Shown here: piece after piece, positions 7,829-14,051 of the stretch | Position numbering within the stretch: position 1 is the first letter of the stretch | Layout: each line of letters starts with the position of its first letter | Origin: Clostridium sp. CAG:590 | GTDB taxonomy: Bacteria; Bacillota; Clostridia; Lachnospirales; Lachnospiraceae | Direction of reading: 5' to 3' | Assembly (NCBI GenBank): GCA_000431135.1 | Contig: HF987885.1 | Coordinates: 30,545-45,836, forward strand | Length of the DNA stretch: 15,292 bases | Notes under the pieces: generated by a model | Seen by the model: only the letters and a program-made list of their open reading frames with translations | Told to the model about the DNA's origin: nothing | Database searches by the model: none | Translations under genes and position numbers: made by a program

Positions 7829-7857
7829 TTGCAACTTTTGCAAAAGTATATTATCAT
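7829..7857 (+). promoter_or_regulatory. promoter of the ireB-ruvX operon
   Basis: TTGCAA (-35, 7829-7834), 17-base spacer, TATCAT (-10, 7852-7857), about 30 bases before the ireB start. It is likely the main promoter of the plus-strand operon running to 13282. A perfect 14-base palindrome fills most of the spacer. Confidence 0.6.
7834..7847. promoter_or_regulatory. perfect 14-bp palindrome in the ireB promoter, candidate operator
   Basis: ACTTTTGCAAAAGT equals its own reverse complement and lies between the -35 and -10 hexamers of the putative ireB promoter. It cannot form an RNA hairpin with a loop, so a dimeric repressor site is the natural reading. One such palindrome is expected by chance in roughly 16 kb, so position rather than rarity is the argument. 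Confidence 0.35.
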
Positions 7858-7886
7858 ATAGGTATCGAGATAAGGACGTGATGGTT

Positions 7887-8153
7887 ATGAATAATCAGAA
7901 TACATTTAATACACAATTTGTCGAAGTGGTAAAAGATAATAATCTGCCGGTGTCAGACATTCTTGCACAGGTATATACGGCATTGTCTGAGAAAGGCTAC
8001 AATCCGGTGAGCCAGATTGTAGGATATGTGATCAGTGGAGATCCTACTTACATTACAAGTTATAAGAATGCAAGAAGTTTAATTATGAAGGCAGAGAGAG
8101 ATGAGATTATCGAAGTTCTGTTGGAGAATTATATTGAGACAAGATTGAAGTGA
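7887..8153 (+). CDS. ireB: IreB family regulatory phosphoprotein (UPF0297)
   Basis: Small cytoplasmic protein, in Enterococcus a substrate of the PASTA Ser/Thr kinase IreK and a negative regulator of cephalosporin resistance. The family core EKGYNPVSQIVGYVISGDPTYITSYKNARSLI is present with the usual spacing and the protein ends normally. Three in-frame starts exist (GTG 7878, ATG 7881, ATG 7887). AAGGA at 7872-7876 is best placed for ATG 7887, giving 88 residues. From that start two threonines, Thr6 and Thr9, sit in the flexible N-terminus with the same spacing as the phosphorylated pair in the enterococcal protein, so phosphorylation control may be conserved (inference). First gene after the candidate promoter; ruvX follows 56 bases later. 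Confidence 0.93.
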   Translation: MNNQNTFNTQFVEVVKDNNLPVSDILAQVYTALSEKGYNPVSQIVGYVISGDPTYITSYKNARSLIMKAERDEIIEVLLENYIETRLK

Positions 8154-8209
8154 TCTTCTTTTTGTCTGCAATGAATGTGGAACAGAATGGAATCATTAGG
8201 AGACAGAGG

Positions 8210-8629
8210 ATGCGGATTTTAGGACTGGATTATGGTACTAAGACGGTTGGTGTAGCCCTGAGTGATGAGTTGGGAATCACTGCACAACCTATTATGACCA
8301 TAGAGAGAAAGTCGGAGAATAAGTTACGAAAGACCTTAGCTAAGATTGAAGAGATCATTGAAGAGTATAAGGTTTCTTTTGTTGTGCTTGGATATCCGAA
8401 GAACATGAATAATACGATAGGACCCCGTGCGCAGGCAACAGAGGAATTTAAGGAACATATTGAGAGAAGAACCGGTTTGCAGGTTATTTTACAGGACGAG
8501 AGACTATCAACAGTTGAGTCGGAACGGATTCTGATAGAATCAGGAGTACGTCGCGAGAATCGAAAAGAATATGTGGATAAGATGGCAGCAGCAGTAATTT
8601 TACAGAGTTATCTGGATGCACATCAATGA
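8210..8629 (+). CDS. ruvX: Holliday junction resolvase-like RuvX (YqgF)
   Basis: RNase H-fold nuclease linked to 16S pre-rRNA 5' end maturation and possibly to junction resolution. MRILGLDYGTKTVGVALSD gives the first catalytic Asp (Asp7); VVLGYPKNMN, QDERLSTVESERIL and DKMAAAVILQSYLD carry the remaining acidic residues. The ATG at 8210 is 6 bases after AGGAGA (8198-8203) and begins exactly at the conserved domain; longer readings from 8150 would add 20 non-conserved residues. Length 140 residues is typical. The ireB-ruvX-DUF1292 order is common in Firmicutes. Confidence 0.94.
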   Translation: MRILGLDYGTKTVGVALSDELGITAQPIMTIERKSENKLRKTLAKIEEIIEEYKVSFVVLGYPKNMNNTIGPRAQATEEFKEHIERRTGLQVILQDERLSTVESERILIESGVRRENRKEYVDKMAAAVILQSYLDAHQ

Positions 8630-8648
8630 TTGAAGAAAGGATATGAGA

Positions 8649-8930
8649 ATGGAAGAATTAGAGACAATTGTAATTACATTTGATGATGACGAAGAAGTGG
8701 AATTTTTTGTTTTAGAGCAAACCCGGTTGATGGGTGTGAATTATTATCTGGTAGCACCGGTAGAAGATGAGGAAGACGAAGGCGACTGCTATATTCTCAA
8801 AGAGAATGTGGAGGGAACGGATGAAGAATATGGAGAGTATTCTTTTGTAGAGAATGAGAAAGAATTAGAGAGTTTATATCCAATATTTGAAGAGTTATTG
8901 GAAGATAGTGATATGGAGGTAGAGTTTTGA
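8649..8930 (+). CDS. DUF1292 family acidic protein
   Basis: A 93-residue, extremely acidic protein of unknown function. It opens with TIVITFDDDEEVEFFVLEQ, the usual start of DUF1292 (YrzB-like) proteins, followed by VNYYLVAPVEDEEDEGDCYI and a Glu-rich tail. ATG 8649 is preferred over ATG 8643 because AAAGG (8636-8640) is 8 bases from the former and 2 from the latter. The family normally follows ruvX, as here. The stop overlaps the TTG start of RNase J by 3 bases (TTGA), so the two are probably translationally coupled. Confidence 0.88.
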   Translation: MEELETIVITFDDDEEVEFFVLEQTRLMGVNYYLVAPVEDEEDEGDCYILKENVEGTDEEYGEYSFVENEKELESLYPIFEELLEDSDMEVEF

Positions 8931-10630
8931 AAATGAATACAAGAAAGGGTGAGTCTGTGAAAAAGAATAATACAGAACAGACTCCCAGCGTGAAGATCAT
9001 TCCTTTAGGAGGACTTGAGCAGATCGGTATGAACATTACTGCGATTGAGTATGAAGATACGATTGTAGTAATTGATTGCGGTCTGGCATTTCCGGAAGAG
9101 GACATGTTAGGAATCGATTTGGTAATTCCGGATGTCTCATATCTGAAGGATAATATTGACAAGGTAAAAGGTCTTGTGGTAACACACGGACATGAAGATC
9201 ATATCGGAGCAATCCCGTATGTTGAGAAAGAGATTAACATTCCGATCTACGCAACCAAACTGACAATGGGATTGATTGATAACAAATTGAGAGAACACAA
9301 CCTGCTCAACAATGTGAAACGCAAGGTTGTAAAGCATGGTCAGACGATCAATTTAGGATGTTTCCGGATTGAATTTATCCGGTCGAACCATTCTATCCCG
9401 GATTCTTCCGGACTTGCAATCTATACACCGGCAGGTATTCTGGTACACACCGGAGATTTTAAGGTAGATTTTACGCCTGTTTTTGGCGAGACGATTGATC
9501 TGCAAAGATATGCAGAATTGGGGAAAAAAGGCGTCTTGGCATTAATGGCGGACTCAACCAATGTGGAACGTCCGGGATTTACACCAAGTGAGAAAAAAGT
9601 GGGACATACATTTGATGTATTATTTGCAGAGAATAAGAATAACCGGTTGATCATTGCTACATTTGCATCGAATGTGGATCGTGTGCAGCAGATCATTAAC
9701 AGTGCGGACAAATATGGACGTAAAGTTGTAATTGAAGGCAGAAGCATGGTTAATGTTATCAATACGGCAACGGAACTGGGATTTATACAGATACCGGATA
9801 ATACATTGATCGGCATTGAGCAGATGAAGAATTATCCGGATGAACAGATCGTGTTGATCACAACCGGAAGTCAGGGAGAGAATATGGCGGCATTAAGCCG
9901 GATTGCTGCGAATATTCACAGTAAGGTCAGCATTACACCGGGAGATACGGTTATATTAAGTTCCAGTCCGATCCCGGGCAATGAGAAGGCGATCAATAAG
10001 ATCATTAATGAATTAGAGATGAAAGGTGCTAAGGTAATCTTCCAGGATACACATGTTTCCGGACATGCCTGTCAGGAAGAATTGAAACTGATCTATGCCT
10101 TGACCAAACCGCAGTATGCAATTCCTGTACACGGAGAGTATCGTCATCTTAAGCGTCATGCGGAACTGGCACAGGAAATGGGTGTCAACAAAGACAATAT
10201 TGTCATTATGAATAACGGAAGCGTGCTGGAGTTATCGAAGAACAGAGTGAAAGTGACAGGGCATGTCGTTTCGCAGGGGATTCTGGTAGATGGACTTGGT
10301 GTTGGAGATGTCGGTAATATTGTATTAAGAGATCGTCAGCATTTATCACAGAATGGTTTGATTATTGTGGTGGTAACTTTGGAGAAACACAGCAATCTCT
10401 TAGTGGCAGGACCGGATATCGTATCGAGAGGTTTTGTTTATGTAAGAGAATCAGAGAATCTGATGGAAGAGTGTCATGATGTGGTTGAAGATGCGTTGAA
10501 TCGTTGTCTGGATCACAATGTGACAGACTGGGGTAAGATTAAGACTTCAATCAAGGATGATCTTGGAGAATTCCTGTGGAAGAGAACAAAGAGAAATCCA
10601 ATGATCCTGCCGATTATTACGGAAGTATAA
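8927..10630 (+). CDS. rnj: ribonuclease J
   Basis: Zinc-dependent 5'-3' exonuclease and endonuclease for mRNA decay and RNA maturation in the cytoplasm. Metallo-beta-lactamase motif THGHEDHIG (His87, His89, Asp91, His92), His155 in RSNHSIPDS, Asp177 in HTGDFKVDF, and the beta-CASP landmarks DSTN, TTGSQGE and HVSGHA are all present; PVHGEYRHL follows. Length of 567 residues is normal. The start is TTG at 8927, 7 bases after GGAGG (8915-8919) and overlapping the DUF1292 stop; ATG 8933 and GTG 8957 are alternatives, since the first ~20 residues are non-conserved. A YlbF-family gene follows 17 bases downstream. Confidence 0.95.
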   Translation: MKMNTRKGESVKKNNTEQTPSVKIIPLGGLEQIGMNITAIEYEDTIVVIDCGLAFPEEDMLGIDLVIPDVSYLKDNIDKVKGLVVTHGHEDHIGAIPYVEKEINIPIYATKLTMGLIDNKLREHNLLNNVKRKVVKHGQTINLGCFRIEFIRSNHSIPDSSGLAIYTPAGILVHTGDFKVDFTPVFGETIDLQRYAELGKKGVLALMADSTNVERPGFTPSEKKVGHTFDVLFAENKNNRLIIATFASNVDRVQQIINSADKYGRKVVIEGRSMVNVINTATELGFIQIPDNTLIGIEQMKNYPDEQIVLITTGSQGENMAALSRIAANIHSKVSITPGDTVILSSSPIPGNEKAINKIINELEMKGAKVIFQDTHVSGHACQEELKLIYALTKPQYAIPVHGEYRHLKRHAELAQEMGVNKDNIVIMNNGSVLELSKNRVKVTGHVVSQGILVDGLGVGDVGNIVLRDRQHLSQNGLIIVVVTLEKHSNLLVAGPDIVSRGFVYVRESENLMEECHDVVEDALNRCLDHNVTDWGKIKTSIKDDLGEFLWKRTKRNPMILPIITEV

Positions 10631-10647
10631 AGAAGGGGTGGATTGCC

Positions 10648-10983
10648 ATGATAGTAGCAGAAGCGAAACAATTGAATCAGGTTATTAAGAGCAGTGAAGA
10701 GTATACCAGATATCAGAATGCAATGAAGCAGGTCATGGCAGATCAGGCACTGTATCAGAAGATGAACGAATTCCGAAGAAGGAATTATGAATTGCAAAGC
10801 TATGATGATGGCGTGAACCGGTATCAGGAGATTCATAACCTTGGTCTGGAATATGAATCCGTTCTTCGCACACCGGTTGTGAATGAGTTTTTGGTGGCAG
10901 AACAGATATTGACACGGAAGATGGCAACAGTATACGAAACAATAGCGGATGGACTGGAGCTGGATTACAGTTATATGGAGTAA
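10648..10983 (+). CDS. YlbF/YmcA family regulator
   Basis: A 112-residue, mostly helical and highly charged protein of the Com_YlbF family. In Bacillus, YlbF with YmcA and YaaT forms the Y-complex that steers RNase Y and affects competence, sporulation and biofilm. The family pattern AKQLNQVIKSSEEYTRYQNA then ALYQKMNEFRRRN and VVNEFLVAEQILTRKM is visible. ATG 10648 is 9 bases after AAGGGG (10633-10638); an upstream ATG at 10576 would lie inside RNase J. Only one family member is present here, and its partner genes are not in the window. Placement right behind RNase J suggests an RNA-decay connection (inference). Confidence 0.85.
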   Translation: MIVAEAKQLNQVIKSSEEYTRYQNAMKQVMADQALYQKMNEFRRRNYELQSYDDGVNRYQEIHNLGLEYESVLRTPVVNEFLVAEQILTRKMATVYETIADGLELDYSYME

Positions 10984-10990
10984 GGTCGCG

Positions 10991-11371
10991 ATGGAGAATG
11001 ATAAGATTTCAAAAGTTATATTGCAGATCAGTTTGCGGACGTTGATGAATGTGGTGTTACTGTTTATATTGGTGGAAGGATTTGTTTATACATATCAGTT
11101 CTCATATAAAGTATTTGCAGATGTTCCGTATATGCCGGCATCATCGCATACGGTTACGATTACGATCGAGTCCGGAAGTACTGCAAAGCAGGTGGCAGAC
11201 ATCATGGAAGGCAGCGGATTGGTAGAGGATGACAAGCTCATCCTGGCAAGATTATATCTGGGCAAATATAACAAGAAGATTATAGCAGGAACCTATACAT
11301 TGAGTCCTGCTATGTCGGCTGATGCAATCTGTAAGAAGATATGTGGAATTCAAAGTGAGGAAACGTTATGA
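10991..11371 (+). CDS. short MltG-like protein without the lytic domain
   Basis: A 126-residue membrane protein corresponding to the N-terminal part of MltG (YceG family): one membrane helix (about 16-37) and then a LysM-like subdomain, TVTITIESGSTAKQVADIME through AGTYTLSPAMSADAICKKI (about 53-118). The MltG catalytic domain with its glutamate, which cleaves nascent peptidoglycan, is absent, and the protein ends on a clean stop with no remnant downstream. The ATG has AAGG 5 bases upstream. It lies 7 bases after the ylbF-like gene and overlaps the next gene by 4 bases (ATGA). In Bacillus, full-length yrrL (mltG) precedes yrrM (trmR), so this sits where MltG would be. It may anchor or regulate peptidoglycan synthesis, but it cannot be a transglycosylase alone. 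Confidence 0.8.
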   Translation: MENDKISKVILQISLRTLMNVVLLFILVEGFVYTYQFSYKVFADVPYMPASSHTVTITIESGSTAKQVADIMEGSGLVEDDKLILARLYLGKYNKKIIAGTYTLSPAMSADAICKKICGIQSEETL

Positions 11372-12012
11372 TAGTAGAAGAACGGATTACATCTTTTATC
11401 AACTCCATGAATGCAGATGAAACGGGAATTGTCGGAGTGATCGAAGGGGAAGCGATACGGGATGAAGTACCGATCATCCGAAAAGAAACAAAAGAATGGA
11501 TCAAGACAATGCTGTTGATCCAGAAGCCGATGAGAATACTGGAAGTAGGAACGGCGGTTGGGTTTTCTGCGATCTATATGAGTCAGTATCTTCCGGCTGG
11601 GGCACATATCACAACAATTGAAAAATGGGAACCGAGAATTGATAAGGCAAAAGAGAATTTCAAACGGGCAGATAAAGAGGATTGTATTACGCTGTTAGAG
11701 GGAGATGCAGCGGATATATTGAAGGAATTGCAAGAACCGTTTGATTTTATATTTATGGATGCTGCCAAAGGACAGTATATTCATTTTCTTCCGGATGTGA
11801 TCCGGCTTCTAGCAACAGGCGGCGTTTTGATTTCGGATAATGTATTACAGGATGGAGAAGTGCTGGATTCGAAATATGTGGTAGAACGAAGAAACCGGAC
11901 GATTCATAGCCGGATGAGGGAGTATCTGTATACTCTGAAGAACCATGAGCAATTGGAAACGTCTATTATTCCATTGGGTGATGGTGTGGCACTTTCTGTA
12001 AAGATACAATGA
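11368..12012 (+). CDS. trmR: class I O-methyltransferase, TrmR-like (tRNA 5-hydroxyuridine methyltransferase)
   Basis: Probably methylates 5-hydroxyuridine at tRNA wobble position 34 to 5-methoxyuridine, as Bacillus TrmR (YrrM) does. It belongs to the divalent-metal Methyltransf_3 group: SAM motif ILEVGTAVGF (57-66), acidic Glu85, and metal residues Asp131 (FIFMDAAKG) and Asp157-Asn158 (LISDNVL). Length of 214 residues is normal. ATG overlaps the MltG-like stop, with GAGG 7 bases upstream. The U32 gene follows after 37 bases, matching the yrrM-yrrN-yrrO order in Bacillus, which is the main reason for the tRNA assignment over a generic catechol O-methyltransferase. The enzyme class is certain; the substrate is inferred from context. 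Confidence 0.85.
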   Translation: MIVEERITSFINSMNADETGIVGVIEGEAIRDEVPIIRKETKEWIKTMLLIQKPMRILEVGTAVGFSAIYMSQYLPAGAHITTIEKWEPRIDKAKENFKRADKEDCITLLEGDAADILKELQEPFDFIFMDAAKGQYIHFLPDVIRLLATGGVLISDNVLQDGEVLDSKYVVERRNRTIHSRMREYLYTLKNHEQLETSIIPLGDGVALSVKIQ

Positions 12013-12049
12013 CAAATGGATTTGAATAATGTGAAGAGGAAAGGATAAG

Positions 12050-13282
12050 ATGAGAAGAAAGATAGAATTATTGATTCCTGCCGGCAGTCTGGAAGTTCTG
12101 CGTGTGGCCGTGGATTACGGGGCAGATGCGGTATATATCGGTGGAGAAGCGTTTGGATTGAGAGCAAAAGCGCATAATTTTACATTGGATGAGATGCGGG
12201 AAGGATGCGATTACTGTCATTCACATAATGCAAAACTTTATGTTACGGTAAATATATTTGCGCATAATGCGGACTTACCGGGTGTTCGTCAATATTTAGA
12301 ACAATTAAAGACGGTTCCGGTGGATGCTCTGATCATTTCGGATCCGGCGATATTTACAATGGCAAGAGATATCTTGCCACAAATGGAACTTCATGTCAGC
12401 ACACAGGCGAATAATACCAATTATGGTATTTACCGGTTCTGGTATGGATTGGGCGCAAAACGGGTAGTGTCTGCGAGAGAATTGTCGTTAGAAGAGTTAA
12501 AAGAGATTCGAAGCAATATTCCGGATGACATGGAAATAGAAAGTTTTATTCATGGAGCGATGTGTATATCCTATTCGGGCAGATGTCTTCTCAGCAATTT
12601 TCTGACGGGAAGAGATGCGAATCAGGGAGCCTGCACACATCCATGCCGCTGGCAGTACAGTGTAGTGGAAGAGAAACGGCCGGGCGAATATTTTCCGGTG
12701 GAGGAGGATGAGCGCGGAACATATATCTTCAATTCCAAAGATCTTTGTATGATTGAACATATACCGGAGCTGGTGGAGGCAGGTATAGACAGTTTTAAGA
12801 TCGAAGGCAGAATGAAGACTGCATTATATGTTGCTACAGTAGCAAGAACATACCGAAAAGCAATTGATGATTATAAGAAGGATGAACAATTGTACCGGGA
12901 TCATCTTGATTATTACCGGGAAGAGATTGGCAAGTGCACATATCGTCAGTTTACGACCGGTTTTTATTTTGGAAAACCGGGGCCGGATGAACAGGTGTAT
13001 GACAGCAATGAATATGTGAAAGAATACACGTATATCGGAACGATAGAGGATGTAGATGAACAGGGATATGCGCATTTTATCCAGCGTAACAAATTTGCGG
13101 TTGGAGAAACGGTGGAAGCAATGCAGTTTGATGGAACCAATCTGTCCCTGACGGTGCAGAGAATATGGAACGAAAAGGGCGAGGCTGTTCTAAGTGCACC
13201 GCATCCGAAAGAGCCGTTAACGGTTGATCTTGGTGCAAAGTTAGAAAAAGGAATGATCTTACGCAGAAGAACTGTCGAGTGA
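12050..13282 (+). CDS. trhP: peptidase U32 family protein, TrhP-like tRNA hydroxylation enzyme
   Basis: Despite the family name, members next to trmR (YrrN/YrrO in Bacillus, YegQ/TrhP in E. coli) act in prephenate-dependent hydroxylation of wobble uridine. ELLIPAGSLEVLRVAVDYGA begins the TIM-barrel, and the family signature ESFIHGAMCISYSGRCLLSN (164-183) is intact. Four cysteines, Cys172, 179, 195 and 199, have the arrangement expected for an Fe-S cluster site. The C-terminal ~80 residues form a small beta-rich domain. Length is 410 residues, resembling the larger of the two Bacillus proteins; no second YrrN-like gene is present. ATG 12050 follows AAAGGA. The 3' end overlaps sigK on the opposite strand by 24 bases. 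Confidence 0.87.
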   Translation: MRRKIELLIPAGSLEVLRVAVDYGADAVYIGGEAFGLRAKAHNFTLDEMREGCDYCHSHNAKLYVTVNIFAHNADLPGVRQYLEQLKTVPVDALIISDPAIFTMARDILPQMELHVSTQANNTNYGIYRFWYGLGAKRVVSARELSLEELKEIRSNIPDDMEIESFIHGAMCISYSGRCLLSNFLTGRDANQGACTHPCRWQYSVVEEKRPGEYFPVEEDERGTYIFNSKDLCMIEHIPELVEAGIDSFKIEGRMKTALYVATVARTYRKAIDDYKKDEQLYRDHLDYYREEIGKCTYRQFTTGFYFGKPGPDEQVYDSNEYVKEYTYIGTIEDVDEQGYAHFIQRNKFAVGETVEAMQFDGTNLSLTVQRIWNEKGEAVLSAPHPKEPLTVDLGAKLEKGMILRRRTVE

Positions 13283-13891
13283 TCTGCGGAGCTTGAGCAG
13301 AGCCTTTTTTTCAATACGGGAAACGTAAGAGCGGGAGATTTGTAAGAAAGCTGCAACCTCCCGTTGTGTTTTTGCTTCATTGCCAAACAGACCGTAACGT
13401 AGAGATAATACCTCAAGTTCACGTGGATCCAACACTTTTTGTATGGCATTATATAACTGCAGGATCGTATCTTCCAATATGATGTGATCGGATATTTCTT
13501 TATCATCATATTCTACTATATCTAAGAGATTGATCTCGTTCCCCTCTTTATCGGTTCCAATTGGTTCATATAAAGAGAATTCACGGGAACATTTTCTCTC
13601 CTGACGAAGCATCATCAGTAATTCGTTTTCAATACAACGGGAAGCATAGGTTACAAGGCGGTTGCCCTTTTCTAAGTCGTAGGTGTTGATTGCTTTGATC
13701 AGACCTATGGTTCCGATGGAGATCAGATCATCCGTATCCCGCTCAAAATTATTATATTTTTTTACAATATGTGCGACGAGCCGTAAGTTGTATTCTACTA
13801 ATATATTCCGTGCCTCTAAGTCTCCTGCCTTACTTCGCTTCAGATAATACATTTCCAGTTTTTTTGATAAAGGTTGCTTGAAGGTTTGCAT
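13259..13891 (-). CDS. sigK: sporulation sigma factor SigK, no pro-sequence
   Basis: Late mother-cell sigma factor directing RNA polymerase to spore coat and cortex genes. Region 2 runs from about 28 to 96 (RNILVEYNLRLVAHIVKKY, then DLISIGTIGLIKAI), and region 4 from about 155 to 205, with the helix-turn-helix TQREVAAFLQISRSYVSRIE. The N-terminus QTFKQPLS matches the start of mature Bacillus SigK. An in-frame TGA lies eight codons before the ATG, so there is no room for the ~20-residue inhibitory pro-peptide. AGGTGA (plus 13896-13901) is 4 bases upstream of the ATG. The gene is continuous, with no skin-type insertion. It is convergent with the U32 gene and divergent from the pilus ATPase gene. 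SigE is the main alternative, but the N-terminus fits SigK. Confidence 0.88.
   Translation of the reverse strand: MQTFKQPLSKKLEMYYLKRSKAGDLEARNILVEYNLRLVAHIVKKYNNFERDTDDLISIGTIGLIKAINTYDLEKGNRLVTYASRCIENELLMMLRQERKCSREFSLYEPIGTDKEGNEINLLDIVEYDDKEISDHIILEDTILQLYNAIQKVLDPRELEVLSLRYGLFGNEAKTQREVAAFLQISRSYVSRIEKKALLKLRRSLDSSSA
13283..13311 (+). terminator. possible terminator for the U32 operon, nested inside sigK
   Basis: TCTGC (13283-13287) can pair with GCAGA (13297-13301) around a 9-base loop, followed by GCC and seven T (13305-13311), beginning one base after the U32 stop. The stem is only five pairs and the T run coincides with Lys codons of sigK on the other strand, so it may be fortuitous. 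Confidence 0.35.
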
Positions 13892-13917
13892 GGAGTCACC
13901 TGAAAGGGCTTTTCATT

Positions 13918-13945
13918 ATTCTATGAGTGGAAACGTAAAATGTGC
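13918..13945 (-). promoter_or_regulatory. candidate SigE-type promoter of sigK
   Basis: Minus strand GCACATT (plus 13939-13945), 13-base spacer, CATAGAAT (plus 13918-13925). This resembles the Bacillus SigE pattern KMATATT, ~14 bases, CATACAHT, with one mismatch in each element and a spacer one base short. It is about 27 bases from the sigK start. SigE control of sigK is known in Bacillus, so the location makes sense. Confidence 0.4.
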
Positions 13946-13953
13946 TTTTCCAC
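13927..13953. repeat. 7-bp inverted repeat in the sigK/pilus ATPase divergent region
   Basis: GTGGAAA (13927-13933) and TTTCCAC (13947-13953) are exact inverted copies with a 13-base spacer. The repeat covers the region of the candidate SigE promoter, just upstream of sigK. It could be an operator, or chance in an AT-rich gap. Confidence 0.3.
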
Positions 13954-13991
13954 AATTGCTTTTGTGCAAATTAACAAAATTCCATAAAAGG

Positions 13992-14020
13992 TTTCCTTTT
14001 TTTTGGTAATGTGGTACAAT
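13992..14020 (+). promoter_or_regulatory. promoter of the pilus ATPase gene (extended -10)
   Basis: TACAAT (14015-14020) preceded by TGG gives an extended -10 element; the -35 position (13992-13997, TTTCCT) is weak. It lies about 31 bases before the start codon. The rest of the 160-base divergent gap contains a run of eight T (13997-14004) and a 7-bp inverted repeat. Confidence 0.5.
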
Positions 14021-14051
14021 GTTAGCAATAAACTTATGAGAGGTCTTGCAT

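Noticed and set aside
7826..7870. The palindrome after mtaB as a transcription terminator.
   Set aside because: A 14-base perfect palindrome leaves no loop for an RNA hairpin and no T run follows.
8150..8209. A 20-codon N-terminal extension of RuvX beginning at ATG 8150.
   Set aside because: It overlaps the end of ireB, is not conserved in the family, and the ideal AGGAGA site points to ATG 8210.
10576..10647. A longer YlbF-family start at ATG 10576.
   Set aside because: It would lie inside the RNase J coding region; ATG 10648 has a ribosome site and begins at the family's usual N-terminus.
12964..13509. A 181-codon minus-strand open frame spanning the U32/sigK junction.
   Set aside because: It is antisense to the U32 gene and out of frame inside sigK; both of those have clear family signatures, and this frame has no recognisable motif.
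13892..14051. A c-di-GMP riboswitch ahead of the pilus ATPase gene, which the MshEN domain made worth looking for.
   Set aside because: The likely leader after the extended -10 is only about 25 bases, and no GEMM-like conserved core was found in the gap.
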